Assembly: GCA_964507025.1 (NCBI GenBank)
Contig: CAZDOK010000006.1
Coordinates: 62,001-126,000, forward strand
From: Amarobacter sp964507025
Lineage (GTDB): Bacteria; Chloroflexota; Dehalococcoidia; Tepidiformales; Tepidiformaceae
Length of the DNA: 64,000 nt
Reading direction: 5' to 3'
The notes beneath the pieces were generated by a model. It made no database searches, had not been told where the DNA came from, and saw only the letters and a list, made by a program, of their open reading frames with translations. Made by a program: the position numbers and the translations under genes. Numbering within the stretch: position 1 is the first letter of the stretch; each line of letters begins with the position of its first letter. Positions 15,088 through 24,163 of this stretch are shown piece after piece.

Positions 15088-15939
15088 GTGCCACGACGAA
15101 AAGCTCTCCGGACAACGCCTCCGCCACCGCGGTGGGTCTCACTTATCCGGTCAGTTCACCCGTTTCCCTCGTCACTGGTCACCGCGGTCACGATCGGCAT
15201 TGCCTTGCTCGCCTCGGACGACCCGCCCTCCGGGACCGTTGTTGCGCTTGCGCTGGGCATGCTTTGCTTCCAGTTCGCCATCGGCCTGGCCAACGATGTC
15301 ATCGATGCCGGGGAAGACGCGCAGTCGAAGCCATGGAAGGCCATCCCGCGTGGGGTGCTGCCGCGCAAGCACGCCGTCGCGGGAGTGGCCGGGCTTACTG
15401 GCCTGGGCCTGGTAATTACGTCGGGCCTGCCGTTTGGGGCGTGGCTCATCGGGCTGGCGGGCCTTGGCTGCGGGTTGCTCTACGATGTGCAGCTCAAGCG
15501 CACAGCGTTGAGCTGGCTGCCTCTGGCTGTAGCTATTCCGCTCGTTCCGGTCTGGGTGTACGTGTCGCTCGATGCCTGGGAACAGGCGCTGTGGTGGGTT
15601 TTCCCGATTGGCGCGGTTCTCGGCCTTTCGCTCCACCTGGCCAATCAGCTACCCGATGTTGCCGCCGAGGCAGGCGCGCGCGGAGCCGCCCACCGCATTG
15701 GTGCTCGGCGGGCAATGGCGGGGTCGCTCGGTCTCTACGCGCTGGCCGCGGTCCTGGCCTCGGCCGTGCTCTTTGCCACTGCGACCGTCGCGCTGGGGGC
15801 CCTCGTCGCGTTCGGCGCGTTGTTCACCGGGTCGCTCGCCTCGCGGTCGGTGGCCTTTTTCGGTCGCGACGGGTTCTTCGGGCTGCTCGCCACGTCGAGC
15901 GTGGTGGTGGGCGTCACCTTCCTCGCCGGTATCGGCTAG
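15088..15939 (+). CDS. UbiA-superfamily prenyltransferase
   Basis: 283 residues with about eight hydrophobic segments. The first Asp-rich motif is NDVIDAGED (NDxxDxxxD type) near residue 70; the second is weak, ANQLPDVAAEAGA near residue 190. Family members attach a prenyl chain to an aromatic or lipid acceptor in the membrane (menaquinone, heme O, archaeal-like lipids). The acceptor cannot be told. It is not next to quinone or heme genes. Tail overlaps the convergent DUF885 gene by 4 bases. Confidence 0.78.
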   Translation: MPRRKALRTTPPPPRWVSLIRSVHPFPSSLVTAVTIGIALLASDDPPSGTVVALALGMLCFQFAIGLANDVIDAGEDAQSKPWKAIPRGVLPRKHAVAGVAGLTGLGLVITSGLPFGAWLIGLAGLGCGLLYDVQLKRTALSWLPLAVAIPLVPVWVYVSLDAWEQALWWVFPIGAVLGLSLHLANQLPDVAAEAGARGAAHRIGARRAMAGSLGLYALAAVLASAVLFATATVALGALVAFGALFTGSLASRSVAFFGRDGFFGLLATSSVVVGVTFLAGIG

Positions 15940-17609
15940 AGCCGCCCGAGTTCGCGTTGCATCTGGGCGAGTCCCATCGGCCCGAGGTTGAGCGCGGCGC
16001 GGTGCCACTCCTTGAGGTCGAATGCGGCGCCCCTCCGGGCACGGGAGTCCTCCCGCGCTTCGAGCCAGCAACGCTCACCGACCTTGTAGCTGATGGCCTG
16101 CCCGGGCGTCCCCAGGTAACGGATGACCTCGCTCTGCATGAAATCGGGAGGGAATTGCGATCGCTGGAGGCAGAACTGCTGGCCAAGCTCGGCGTTCCAG
16201 GTCTCGCCGGGATGGAAGCTTTCGTTCCGGGGGATGGGCAGCTCCAGGTGCATGCCGATATCGACGATGACCCGAACTGAGCGGAGCGCCTGGGCGCGGA
16301 GCATGCCGAGGTAGTAGTCCGGGTTTTCGAGGTATCCGAGTTCTCCCATCAGGCGCTCGGCATAGAGCGCCCAGCCTTCCACGTACCCGGAGGTGCCGCC
16401 CATGAGCCGCTGGAAGCGCGAGAGCTCGCCGGCCAGGTACTTCGCGGTCGCACGTTCGAAGTGGTGCCCGGGCACGCCCTCGTGGTAGGCGATCGAGACC
16501 TCGCCCCAGAGCGGGAAGCGCGTCCTGCCGCCTGTCGGGTACCAGGTGCGTCCGGGCCGGCTGAAGTCCTCGGAAGGGCCGGTGTAGTACATGGCGAGGG
16601 CACCGCCGGGAGGCGCGATCATCGCCTCGATCTTCCGCAGCGGCGCCGGGATGTCGAAGTGGATTCCGTCGAGCTCGGCGATGGTCCGGTCCTGGAGGTC
16701 CTGCATCCACTGGCGGAACTCCTCGACGCCCTCGATGGCACGCGAGGGATCGGACTCCAGGAAGTGCCGGGTCTCCTCGATCGAAGCGCCAGGGAGGATG
16801 CGAGCGCAGGTCGCCCGCATTTCGTCCTCTATGCGGTGCAGCTCGTCCCATCCCCAGCGATACGTCTCCTCCAGGTCGAGCTCGATGCCGTTGTAGACGC
16901 GTGAGGAGAGCTGGTAGAGCTCCGGGCCGACGCCGTCCCGTTCGACGGCTCCATCCATGAATCGCTCCTCGAGGTAGCGGCCGAACTCGCGATAGGCCTC
17001 GGCTGCCGCGGACGCGCCCGACTCGAGTTCAGCGCGCAAGGCTGGTGTGTCCAGATCGGACTGCTCGAACGCATCCAGGAGCCCGTGAAAGAACGATGGC
17101 CCACCAGCGGCGCCGCCGTAGGTGGTGGACTGCTGTATCGCCTGGGCAACCTGCCGCCGGGCGCTGGGGATGCGCTTGCGCCGACCCTCTTCCAGCGTCT
17201 GGCGGTACAGTGCCACGCCGTGTGGCAGCTTCTGCAGGCGCTTCGCGATGGTTTGCCAATCGTCTTCCGTGGCTCGGGGCATCAGGTCGAACGCCATGCG
17301 CATCACCGTAGTGGCATTCCGGAACCCGCTGAGCCGGTAGTGATCACCGGCCTCCAGCAGGTCCTCCCGCAGGGTCAGCACATCCTCCATCGCTTCCTTC
17401 GCGATGCGGTCGCGTTCGTTCTCGATCGGCGCCGCCGCCAGTTTCGACAGGGTCTCGCGGCGGAGCCGGGCCTGGGCGTCATATCCTCCGGGTGAGTAAT
17501 CGCTGAGGTCCCCGTCATAGCCCGGAACACCCATCATCGTGGCCGCGATGGGGTCGAGCGCCGCGACGGCGTCCACATAGTCGCTCGCGATGTCGTAAAT
17601 GGCAGTCAT
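15936..17609 (-). CDS. DUF885 family protein, probable zinc metallopeptidase-like
   Basis: 557 residues, usual family length. Central metal motif AYHEGVPGHHFE near residue 385 and the conserved MYYTGPSEDFSRPG just before it. DUF885 proteins resemble M3/M32-like helical metallopeptidases; activity on peptides is inferred. No signal peptide. ATG 17609 has AGGAGGG nine bases upstream. It precedes nothing in its own direction and its stop overlaps that of the UbiA-like gene. Confidence 0.85.
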   Translation of the reverse strand: MTAIYDIASDYVDAVAALDPIAATMMGVPGYDGDLSDYSPGGYDAQARLRRETLSKLAAAPIENERDRIAKEAMEDVLTLREDLLEAGDHYRLSGFRNATTVMRMAFDLMPRATEDDWQTIAKRLQKLPHGVALYRQTLEEGRRKRIPSARRQVAQAIQQSTTYGGAAGGPSFFHGLLDAFEQSDLDTPALRAELESGASAAAEAYREFGRYLEERFMDGAVERDGVGPELYQLSSRVYNGIELDLEETYRWGWDELHRIEDEMRATCARILPGASIEETRHFLESDPSRAIEGVEEFRQWMQDLQDRTIAELDGIHFDIPAPLRKIEAMIAPPGGALAMYYTGPSEDFSRPGRTWYPTGGRTRFPLWGEVSIAYHEGVPGHHFERATAKYLAGELSRFQRLMGGTSGYVEGWALYAERLMGELGYLENPDYYLGMLRAQALRSVRVIVDIGMHLELPIPRNESFHPGETWNAELGQQFCLQRSQFPPDFMQSEVIRYLGTPGQAISYKVGERCWLEAREDSRARRGAAFDLKEWHRAALNLGPMGLAQMQRELGRL

Positions 17610-17634
17610 GCCGCCCTCCTGTGGTAAGCGGGCA

Positions 17635-18441
17635 TTATCCGGCCCATGGCAGGTGGCCGGCCAGCGCGGAGAAGTCCGCCCTCACTCCTGGCGTCGCGGC
17701 AAGGATCGCGCGCGATTCGATGGTTGCGAGGGCGCCGTCGCGCTGCAGCACAACGCCGCCAGCCTCTCGCACCAGGATGAGCCCGGCGGCGATATCCCAG
17801 GGCTCGAGATCGGAGTGGAGGTAGATGTCCCACCGCCCGGCCGCGAGATACGCGAATCCCAGGGCCGCCGACCCGGTGATGCGGAGCGACTGCATCCCGG
17901 GCCAGAGGTGACTGGCCGTGGCAAGAAGCTGGGCCGCGCGTGTGTCGTCGTAACCGAGATCGATGGCGACCACCGCGTCCTTCACCGTGGCGCAGTCGGT
18001 CACGGTCACCGGGCTGCCGTTCAGGGTGGTGCCGAGCCCGCGAATGGCGAGGAAGGTATCGCCGAGCAACGGATGCGTCGTGAGGCCGAGGATCGGTTCG
18101 CCCGCGAAACAGAGCGCGATGGTGAATGCGAAGTGGGGGATGCCCCGCGAGAAGTTCTTGGTGCCATCGAGCGGGTCGATCACCCACAGCCAGCCATCGG
18201 AGCGGGTGGTGGCGGCGGTCTCTTCGCTGAGGATCGCGTGCTCCGGATACTCGCGCCGCAGGATCGCGGTCACCGCCCGTTCCACGGCGAAGTCGGTCTC
18301 GGTCACGACATTGCCGCGCCCTTTGACGCCGGCGACGGCGGCCTGTCCGTAGCCCGCCTGGATGATGCGGTTCGCGGCCTCGGCGCATTGACCGGCGACG
18401 GTGGCGGCACTGGCGCCGGTGGCCGAAGCGGGGAGCTCCAC
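17635..18441 (-). CDS. Inositol monophosphatase family protein
   Basis: 268 residues from GTG 18441; longer frames run into the nitroreductase gene and are unlikely. Metal-binding motifs: EET near residue 70, WVIDPLDGTKNFSRG, and LEPWDIAAG near the C-terminus, the full FIG/IMPase set. It hydrolyses a small phosphate monoester such as inositol-1-phosphate, histidinol phosphate or PAP. It follows the nitroreductase gene by 25 bases and precedes DUF885 by 25 bases, so the three form a likely operon. Confidence 0.88.
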   Translation of the reverse strand: MELPASATGASAATVAGQCAEAANRIIQAGYGQAAVAGVKGRGNVVTETDFAVERAVTAILRREYPEHAILSEETAATTRSDGWLWVIDPLDGTKNFSRGIPHFAFTIALCFAGEPILGLTTHPLLGDTFLAIRGLGTTLNGSPVTVTDCATVKDAVVAIDLGYDDTRAAQLLATASHLWPGMQSLRITGSAALGFAYLAAGRWDIYLHSDLEPWDIAAGLILVREAGGVVLQRDGALATIESRAILAATPGVRADFSALAGHLPWAG

Positions 18442-18466
18442 GGGACGGATGCTACCGCGTGGCGGC

Positions 18467-19081
18467 CTAACGGTTGCGGCGGCGCAACTCGCGCGCCGAT
18501 ACGGCGTTGACCTCGGCCCATCGGTCGAATGCGATGAGATGCTCCAGGGGAAGGCGGTCCTGGGGTGCCGTCTCCTTCCGGGCAAGATCCTCTGGCAGGA
18601 GTGCGGGGTCGCCAGGGTACCCCGCCGCGACCACTGCCAGGATCCTGAGGTCGTCTGGCGCTCCAAACACCGAACGGACTGCGGGTTCGTCGAAGCCGGC
18701 CATGGGGTGCGCCACCAGGCCGACCGCTGTTGCTTGCGCCATCAGGTTGCCAATCGCGATCCCGGCATGCATCGCCCATACCTCGCGAGTCGTTCCGCCG
18801 AAGTCCTGGGGTGTGGTGTCGTGGGAGGGCACGGCAGCGACCGCGAACAGCAGCGGGGCCGCTGGCGCCCAGTTCCGGTTGCCGTCGGAGATGGCTGCTA
18901 AGAGGGCCGCGCGACTCTCTGGCGAGCGGGCGACCAGGATGCGAGTTGGCTGCGTGTTGCCGTGGCTCGGCGCAACTGAGACTGCCTTCCACAGCAGGAG
19001 CTGCAGCTCCTCTTCGACAGGCCGGTTCGCAAACGCGCGGGATGCGCGCCGGTTCGCAAGCGCGGGAAGCAGTTCGGGCAT
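18467..19081 (-). CDS. Nitroreductase family FMN-dependent oxidoreductase
   Basis: 204 residues from ATG 19081. FMN-binding RRASRAFANRPV near the N-terminus, APSHGNTQPTRILVA, and the C-terminal ILAVVAAGYPGD. Reduces nitro, quinone or similar groups with NAD(P)H. CACCAT lies 6 bases before the ATG, a weaker form of the -10 boxes seen elsewhere. First gene of a probable operon with the IMPase-like gene. Confidence 0.87.
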   Translation of the reverse strand: MPELLPALANRRASRAFANRPVEEELQLLLWKAVSVAPSHGNTQPTRILVARSPESRAALLAAISDGNRNWAPAAPLLFAVAAVPSHDTTPQDFGGTTREVWAMHAGIAIGNLMAQATAVGLVAHPMAGFDEPAVRSVFGAPDDLRILAVVAAGYPGDPALLPEDLARKETAPQDRLPLEHLIAFDRWAEVNAVSARELRRRNR

Positions 19082-19114
19082 GCCGGAATGGTGCCACGGC
19101 CGGGCCAACACCGC

Positions 19115-19120
19115 TACGCT
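19115..19120 (+). promoter_or_regulatory. TANNNT -10 box for leaderless DUF429 gene
   Basis: TACGCT ends 6 bases before the ATG at 19127. No Shine-Dalgarno. Confidence 0.55.
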
Positions 19121-19126
19121 CGTCGC

Positions 19127-19906
19127 ATGACAGTTTTCGCGGGGGTCGACCTGGCCTGGAGCGGGCGCAACCCCACCGGCCGGTGCGTCCTGCGCAGCAC
19201 GGGAGCCGGGACGGAGCTGATGCTGCTCGATTGCGCGAGGCTGGATGGAGCCGACGTCGCGGGCTGGATGGATTCACTGGGGGAGGAGGTTGTGGCGGGG
19301 ATTGATGCTCCGCTCATCGTCACGGAGTCCCGCGTGGCCGACGCCGCCATGGCCCGCGTCTATGGCCGGCGGGGTGTCTTCGCGTACGCGGCGCGGCCGC
19401 GCTTCCTGGAAGAGCACGGAATCGCGGAGGGCCCACGGCTGGGCGATGCGCTGCTTCGGAAAGGGTGGAACCTGGCGCCGGGCGCGCTATCGAGGGGAGG
19501 ACGGCATGCCCTTGAAGTATTCCCACACGCCACCACGGTCGCGCTGTTCGGAGCCTCGCGGGCGATCCGCTACAAGCGGGGCCCGCTCGCTCAGCGTCTC
19601 CAGGCCCTGGGAACCTACCGGGGGCTGATCCTGGCCTACATCGCGGCGGCGTGCCCCGGGTTGATGGAACCGTCTCTTGCGCAGCTCCTGGATGGGCCGC
19701 TGGTCCCGGCTCCGGCCGGTGCGTTAAAGGATCTCGAAGACCGCCTGGACGCACTGGTCTGCGCGCTCGCGGCTCACCACGCGTGGAAGTATAGGGCCGC
19801 CGGCATGGAAGTGTTCGGCGATGCGAGTTCGGGGTACATCGCCGTGCCGGTGCCGCCACGGGGCCTGCAGGCGCCTACATCTTCTCTGGCGCGGTCATGC
19901 CCATGA
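19127..19906 (+). CDS. DUF429 family protein (predicted RNase H-like nuclease)
   Basis: 259 residues. RNase H-like pattern: FAGVDLAWSGRNPTG at the N-terminus, VVAGIDAPLIV, conserved EVFPHATTVALFG and, near the end, LEDRLDALVCALAAHH with the last acidic residue of the site. No tested role for the family is known to me. The final 32 bases overlap the convergent argS gene in the coding sense, so the two 3' ends share sequence. Confidence 0.8.
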   Translation: MTVFAGVDLAWSGRNPTGRCVLRSTGAGTELMLLDCARLDGADVAGWMDSLGEEVVAGIDAPLIVTESRVADAAMARVYGRRGVFAYAARPRFLEEHGIAEGPRLGDALLRKGWNLAPGALSRGGRHALEVFPHATTVALFGASRAIRYKRGPLAQRLQALGTYRGLILAYIAAACPGLMEPSLAQLLDGPLVPAPAGALKDLEDRLDALVCALAAHHAWKYRAAGMEVFGDASSGYIAVPVPPRGLQAPTSSLARSCP

Positions 19907-21575
19907 GCTCGAGCACCCGGGCGAGCGCGATGCGGGCCGCCAGCACCAGCCGGAGCCGGGCACGGGACATCTCCACGTCGCCGGTGATGACCTTGAGCGT
20001 CGGGTCGTTGGCCTGCTTGAATGCGTCGTTGAAGGCGTGGAACGCCGTCGCGAGCGACATCGCATAGTGGGGCAGCTGCTGAGGCTCGAGGGACGTCGCC
20101 ACGAGCTCGATGACATCGGTCAGCCGCATCATCTCGCGGATCAGGGCGAGCTCGGCGGGGTGGGTCAGCTTCGAGACATCGCCACCGTCTGGTGAGAGGC
20201 CCTGTTCCTTAGCACGTTCCAGGATCGAGCACAGGCGCGCGTGCGCGTACTGCACATAAAACACCGGGTTGTCGCTCGACTGCTTCTTCGCAAGGTCGAG
20301 GTCAAAGTCCATCTGTGCGCCCGGGGACCGGAGGAGGAAGAAGAACCTCGCCGCATCGGCGCCGACATCGTCGATGAGCTCGTCGAGCATCACGAACTCG
20401 CCGCTGCGCTTGGCGATCTTCACGGCCTCGCCGCCGCGGTTGAGGAACACAAGCTGGTAAAGCAGGACATGGAGCGCGTTCGGGTCGCCGCCAACAGCTC
20501 CGGTCGCGGTCTTGAGCCTGGAGACGTGGCCGTGGTGGTCGGCCCCCCACACGTCGATCACCAGGTCGAACCCGCGGCGGACGAACTTGTCCCAGTGGTA
20601 GGCGATGTCGCTGGCGTAGTAGGTGGGCCGTCCATCGGAGCGCACCACGACGTTGTCCTTGTCCTCGCCCAGCTCGCTCGAGGTGAACCAGAGTGCGCCT
20701 TCGCGCTCGACGAGCATCCCCTTGTCGCGAAGGACCTGGATGGCGGTGTCGTAGGCGCCTTCGGGGTCGTAGAGCGACTTCTCGCTGTACCAGCGGTCGT
20801 AGCGGACGCCAAAGCGTTCGAGGGTGGCGCGAATGTTGCGGACCATGAGCTCGATGCCGAGGGCCCCGAGGGCGGGTGGCATTGGTTCGCCCTCAGCCAA
20901 CAGGAAGCGGTCACCAACCTCGTCCTTCACCATCCGGGCGAGGTCGACCATGTACTCGCCGGGGTAGCCATCCTTCGGGATGTCCACGTTGCGGCCGAGC
21001 AGCTGCTGGTAGCGGGCGTAGAGGGTTTCCGCGAAGTAGTCGGTCTGCGTGCCCGCGTCGTTGACGTAGTACTCGCGCTCAACCTCGTAGCCGGCAGCCT
21101 GGAGGGCGGAGGCGAGTGCATCGCCGATGGCTGCACCGCGCCCGTTGCCCACGTGGAGTGGGCCCGTCGGGTTGGCCGAGACGAACTCAACCTGGGCCTT
21201 CTTGCCGGCGCCGATGCGGATGTCGCCAAACGCGGGGCCGATGTGGATGATGTGTTCGACCTGCTGTTGCACAAACGTCGTGGAGAGCCGGAAATTGATG
21301 AACCCGGGTGGAGCGACGGCAGGTGTCTCGATCGCCGGGTCGGCGGGGATGTGATTGGCCATGGCCCGGGCCACTTCGATCGGCGGCTTCATGGCGGCCC
21401 GCGCGAGGCGCAACGGAAGCGTGCTCGCGAAGTCGCCGTTGGCGGCGTCCTTCGGGCGCTCGAGGGCAGCTCCCGGGATGGCTACGTCGGGCAAATCGCC
21501 CGCCGCTACCGCGGCGCGGGCGGCGGCTTCCACCAGTTGCTCAAGATATGAGCGGATGTCTCGAGTGTCGGGCAT
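19875..21575 (-). CDS. argS: Arginyl-tRNA synthetase
   Basis: 566 residues, normal length, class I. N-terminal Add-1-like domain, HIGH region as SANPTGPLHVGNGRGA, conserved DHHGHV and KIAKRSGEFV in place of a canonical KMSKS, as in many ArgRS. DALR anticodon-binding domain ends MTAPEKM. Cytosolic charging of tRNA-Arg. Start ATG 21575; a TACCCT element lies nine bases upstream. Not linked to the arg biosynthesis genes at 32-42 kb. Confidence 0.95.
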   Translation of the reverse strand: MPDTRDIRSYLEQLVEAAARAAVAAGDLPDVAIPGAALERPKDAANGDFASTLPLRLARAAMKPPIEVARAMANHIPADPAIETPAVAPPGFINFRLSTTFVQQQVEHIIHIGPAFGDIRIGAGKKAQVEFVSANPTGPLHVGNGRGAAIGDALASALQAAGYEVEREYYVNDAGTQTDYFAETLYARYQQLLGRNVDIPKDGYPGEYMVDLARMVKDEVGDRFLLAEGEPMPPALGALGIELMVRNIRATLERFGVRYDRWYSEKSLYDPEGAYDTAIQVLRDKGMLVEREGALWFTSSELGEDKDNVVVRSDGRPTYYASDIAYHWDKFVRRGFDLVIDVWGADHHGHVSRLKTATGAVGGDPNALHVLLYQLVFLNRGGEAVKIAKRSGEFVMLDELIDDVGADAARFFFLLRSPGAQMDFDLDLAKKQSSDNPVFYVQYAHARLCSILERAKEQGLSPDGGDVSKLTHPAELALIREMMRLTDVIELVATSLEPQQLPHYAMSLATAFHAFNDAFKQANDPTLKVITGDVEMSRARLRLVLAARIALARVLELMGMTAPEKM

Positions 21576-21690
21576 AGGGGATACAGGGTAGTTGGCCCGG
21601 CCGAATCAGAACAGTGTGTGTGCTGGTTCAGGATGCTCCCGACACCCCGGCCGGGGCGCGCTTCGAAAGCGTCGGGTCCCGCGCGCAGCT

Positions 21691-22692
21691 TCACCCGGCT
21701 GGCGGTCTTGCCAGCCGGCCCGTTTGTTCGTAGGACAGGAGCACCCCTTGCAACCGTTCCACCATCTGCGGCAGCCGCTCCGCCTGGATGCGCGCGACGT
21801 AGTTCATCATCCACAGGATGCGGCCGACCTGTAGCGGCTCGATGGGGTCATCGGGCCAGTCGAGGAGCGCCTCGTAACCGCGCCGGAAGGCCGCCAGCAG
21901 CCGTGAGTAGGTTTCCCGGTCGGTCTCCTCCAGCAGATCCAGCATGGCCATGGCGATGTCGTGTGCCCGGAAGCTGTTGATCGTGTCTTCGAAGTCGAAG
22001 GGATGAAGCACGCCGTGGTGCAGGTTGATGTTGCCGTGCCACAGGTCGCAATGGATCACTCTGAGGTCGGCGCGGTCGACCTGCCCGTAGGCCCTCTCGA
22101 CGTGGTCGTGCAGGCGCAGGATCATCTCTCGCTGCGGCGTGGACAGGCTGTCGAGAGTGGTGGGGCTGAGCAGGGTGTTGGCTTCGCCGCGGGAGAGCCA
22201 GTGTTCGAATCGCCGGTCAGTGAATCCTGGCGGCGGTGTCCACTCCTTGCCGTGGTGGTGCAGCGTGGCAAAGAGCGCGCCCATCCGTTCCAGGTTGCGC
22301 ACCGTCAGGTAATGGCCCAGTCCCCGCCCGGGGACCCGGGTCATCAGCGTGACGTGGCGGCCCGCGGGCACGCCGGGGATTGCCAGCGCGAATGTGTGGA
22401 GACCATCGCGGGTCGGGATGACCTCCGGCGCGCCGACGTCGGTGTCGCGGGCGAGCGCCTCGAGCCACATGGCTTCGGATTGCAGGTCGTCAAGCGTGCG
22501 CCACCCCGGGTGGCCCAACCGCAGGATGAGTTGCTGGCCCCGTCGCGTCGTTACCCGGTAGTGGACGTTAGTCACGGCCGCATGGAACTGGAGCGTGGGT
22601 TCGTCCAGTCCGTAGTGCGCAAGCGCGGCCATGGCGAGCGCGTGGAGTCGCCGGAGCTCTCCCGAAGCGGTCAGCTGTTCGTAGGGGGTCAC
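21691..22692 (-). CDS. Aminoglycoside/choline phosphotransferase-like kinase (APH domain)
   Basis: 333 residues from GTG 22692; I prefer this over ATG 22728 because a TACGCT box sits seven bases upstream of the GTG. Kinase-like features: ATP-site strand GQQLILRLGHP, catalytic loop VIHCDLWHGNINLH and metal-binding FDFEDT. These match APH-type small-molecule kinases such as homoserine or choline kinases. Substrate unknown; resistance is not implied. Confidence 0.8.
   Translation of the reverse strand: MTPYEQLTASGELRRLHALAMAALAHYGLDEPTLQFHAAVTNVHYRVTTRRGQQLILRLGHPGWRTLDDLQSEAMWLEALARDTDVGAPEVIPTRDGLHTFALAIPGVPAGRHVTLMTRVPGRGLGHYLTVRNLERMGALFATLHHHGKEWTPPPGFTDRRFEHWLSRGEANTLLSPTTLDSLSTPQREMILRLHDHVERAYGQVDRADLRVIHCDLWHGNINLHHGVLHPFDFEDTINSFRAHDIAMAMLDLLEETDRETYSRLLAAFRRGYEALLDWPDDPIEPLQVGRILWMMNYVARIQAERLPQMVERLQGVLLSYEQTGRLARPPAG
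21695..21718 (-). terminator. Inverted repeat at the 3' end of the APH-like gene
   Basis: CCGGCTGGC (21695-21703) and GCCAGCCGG (21710-21718) form a 9-bp stem over the last codons. The 115-base gap to argS also holds a CCCCGGCCGGGG palindrome (21645-21656). No U tract is seen. Confidence 0.35.
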
Positions 22693-22699
22693 GGCGGGA

Positions 22700-22705
22700 A
22701 GCGTA
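22700..22705 (-). promoter_or_regulatory. TANNNT -10 box for leaderless APH-like gene
   Basis: TACGCT on the minus strand, 7 bases before GTG 22692. It decides between the two possible starts. Confidence 0.5.
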
Positions 22706-22758
22706 GCTGCCCTGCTGCCACGGGCCAATGAAGGCGAACGACGCGACGCTGCCTGGAG

Positions 22759-23265
22759 CTACTTCTCGCTGAAGGGGAATGCGCGAGTGCGGGCCAATTC
22801 CGTGAGCTCGTGGGCCGCGCGCTCCGCATGCTCGATGACTTCGGCCGGATAGCCGTACTTCTTCTGATGGACCTCGAACTCGTCTTCGTCGAGGAGCTCG
22901 AAGCACCCGCTTGGCAGCACTTTCACGTCGAGATCGAGATCGACATAACCGATCTGGCAACCGTCGAAGAGCGGGGGCGTGGTGACGTTGCAGTACCAGA
23001 GCGCGAGAGGACAGCCCGGGCGGGACAACCGGAAGACGTTGTACCAGCGGTCGCGCCAGAAATAGACGAGGGAGTCGTAGGGGGAGCGGAACTCACCGCG
23101 GCTGGTGTAGATCGGCGTGCGCGCCCGGTAGGAAGCGACCAGCAGGTTGCCATCGTCGGAGACTACCTGGAACGGCTGGATCCAGTGCGCGGTGCCGTCG
23201 TACTTGGTCGCGCGCAGGAGTACACGGGTGCCGGGGCGTCCAACGGGTCCGGTGAGGACATCCAT
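22759..23265 (-). CDS. DUF402 family protein
   Basis: 168 residues from ATG 23265. The conserved core is VYFWRDRWYNVFRL and YVDLDLDVKVLPSGCFELLDEDEFE, which holds the acidic metal-binding cluster of this family. Some DUF402 proteins are nucleoside di/triphosphate phosphatases, others are RNA-binding; here no partner domain is present. A TATCAT box six bases before ATG 23265 excludes the upstream ATG at 23280 as start. Confidence 0.82.
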   Translation of the reverse strand: MDVLTGPVGRPGTRVLLRATKYDGTAHWIQPFQVVSDDGNLLVASYRARTPIYTSRGEFRSPYDSLVYFWRDRWYNVFRLSRPGCPLALWYCNVTTPPLFDGCQIGYVDLDLDVKVLPSGCFELLDEDEFEVHQKKYGYPAEVIEHAERAAHELTELARTRAFPFSEK

Positions 23266-23271
23266 CTGTGG

Positions 23272-23277
23272 ATGATA
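23272..23277 (-). promoter_or_regulatory. TANNNT -10 box for leaderless DUF402 gene
   Basis: TATCAT on the minus strand, exactly 6 bases before ATG 23265. It is the closest of the set to the consensus TATAAT (4 of 6). Confidence 0.6.
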
Positions 23278-23336
23278 CACAGCGATGGCGCGCTAATCCC
23301 GCCGATTACGTGAAGTACGGTGAAAAAAGTCCGCCC

Positions 23337-23495
23337 CTAGTTGTTGACGATGGCCAGCCCGGCGACCACGCCGGCAACGAGCGCGACCAGGGCGAGCAGG
23401 TAGCAGAAGAGCTCCTGCCCCGAGGTGAACCGCTCCTGGATGTCGTGGTGCATCGGGGCGGCGTTGGGGTCTTCGTGGCCGTGCGCTTCTGCCAT
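23337..23495 (-). CDS. Small single-span membrane protein (52 residues), function unknown
   Basis: Not recognised. The N-terminal half is polar and His/Asp-rich (MAEAHGHEDPNAAPMHHD). The C-terminal half is one hydrophobic segment (about 30-50, CYLLALVALVAGVVAGLAIV). GGAG lies six bases before the ATG at 23495. The longer open frame upstream is antisense to the DUF309 gene and has no coding look. It diverges from DUF309 from a shared region of 87 bases where TACACT (minus) and TAGGCT (plus) overlap. Confidence 0.55.
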   Translation of the reverse strand: MAEAHGHEDPNAAPMHHDIQERFTSGQELFCYLLALVALVAGVVAGLAIVNN

Positions 23496-23570
23496 CGGTT
23501 GCTCCAGGTGATTCGGGTTTCCGTCATTGTTGCTGTTGCGACCGTTGTGCGCACCGGCCCCGCGGCAGTG

Positions 23571-23576
23571 TAGGCT
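23571..23576 (+). promoter_or_regulatory. TANNNT -10 box for leaderless DUF309 gene
   Basis: TAGGCT ends 6 bases before GTG 23583. It overlaps TACACT on the minus strand (23572-23567), a possible -10 for the small membrane protein gene. Confidence 0.55.
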
Positions 23577-23582
23577 CGAATT

Positions 23583-24083
23583 GTGCCTGGAGTACGCCGC
23601 AAGCAGCTTGTGGAGAAAACGATCACGGTTCCCGGGAACCTCAGGCGCGCCTGCGAGGAGTTCAACAGAGGCCTCTTCTACGAGTGCCACGAGAGCCTGG
23701 AGGAGATCTGGCAGGAGGAACACGGTCCGGTGCGCGACCTCTACAAGGGACTCATCCAGGTGGCCGCGGCGTTTGTCCACATCACGCGCGGCAACTACGT
23801 CGGCGCCGAACGCCTGTGTCGCACAGCGCTGGGCTACCTGGAACCGTATCGCGGGTCGGGTGCGCTCGGGTTCGACGTGGACCGGATTGCGAGTGACGTT
23901 GAGGACGCCCACGAGCGTATCCAGGCACTGGGCCCAGACCACATCGTGGAGTTCGATCTCGGGCGGCGGCCCGTGTACGCAATCGATGCCGGGGTGCTCC
24001 GATCTGAGGCGGTGCGCTGGCGAGCCTGGGGGTTCGATGCGGGCGGGAACGCTGAAGCGATGACGATCACCGTGGCCGAGTAG
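23583..24083 (+). CDS. DUF309 domain protein
   Basis: 166 residues from GTG 23583. The family core is FNRGLFYECHESLEEIWQEE then LYKGLIQVAAAFVHITRGN: two helices with conserved His, Glu and a Lys-Gly. Function unknown; the domain is common and stand-alone in many bacteria and chloroplasts. No other domain is present; the C-terminal 60 residues are not conserved to my knowledge. Confidence 0.8.
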   Translation: MPGVRRKQLVEKTITVPGNLRRACEEFNRGLFYECHESLEEIWQEEHGPVRDLYKGLIQVAAAFVHITRGNYVGAERLCRTALGYLEPYRGSGALGFDVDRIASDVEDAHERIQALGPDHIVEFDLGRRPVYAIDAGVLRSEAVRWRAWGFDAGGNAEAMTITVAE

Positions 24084-24163
24084 TCTGTCACGCAGGCTCG
24101 GCGGCGATCGTTCCAGTCTGAATCGTTGGCCGCGCGCGAATTTCGGTTAGGCGTGGGTCACGG

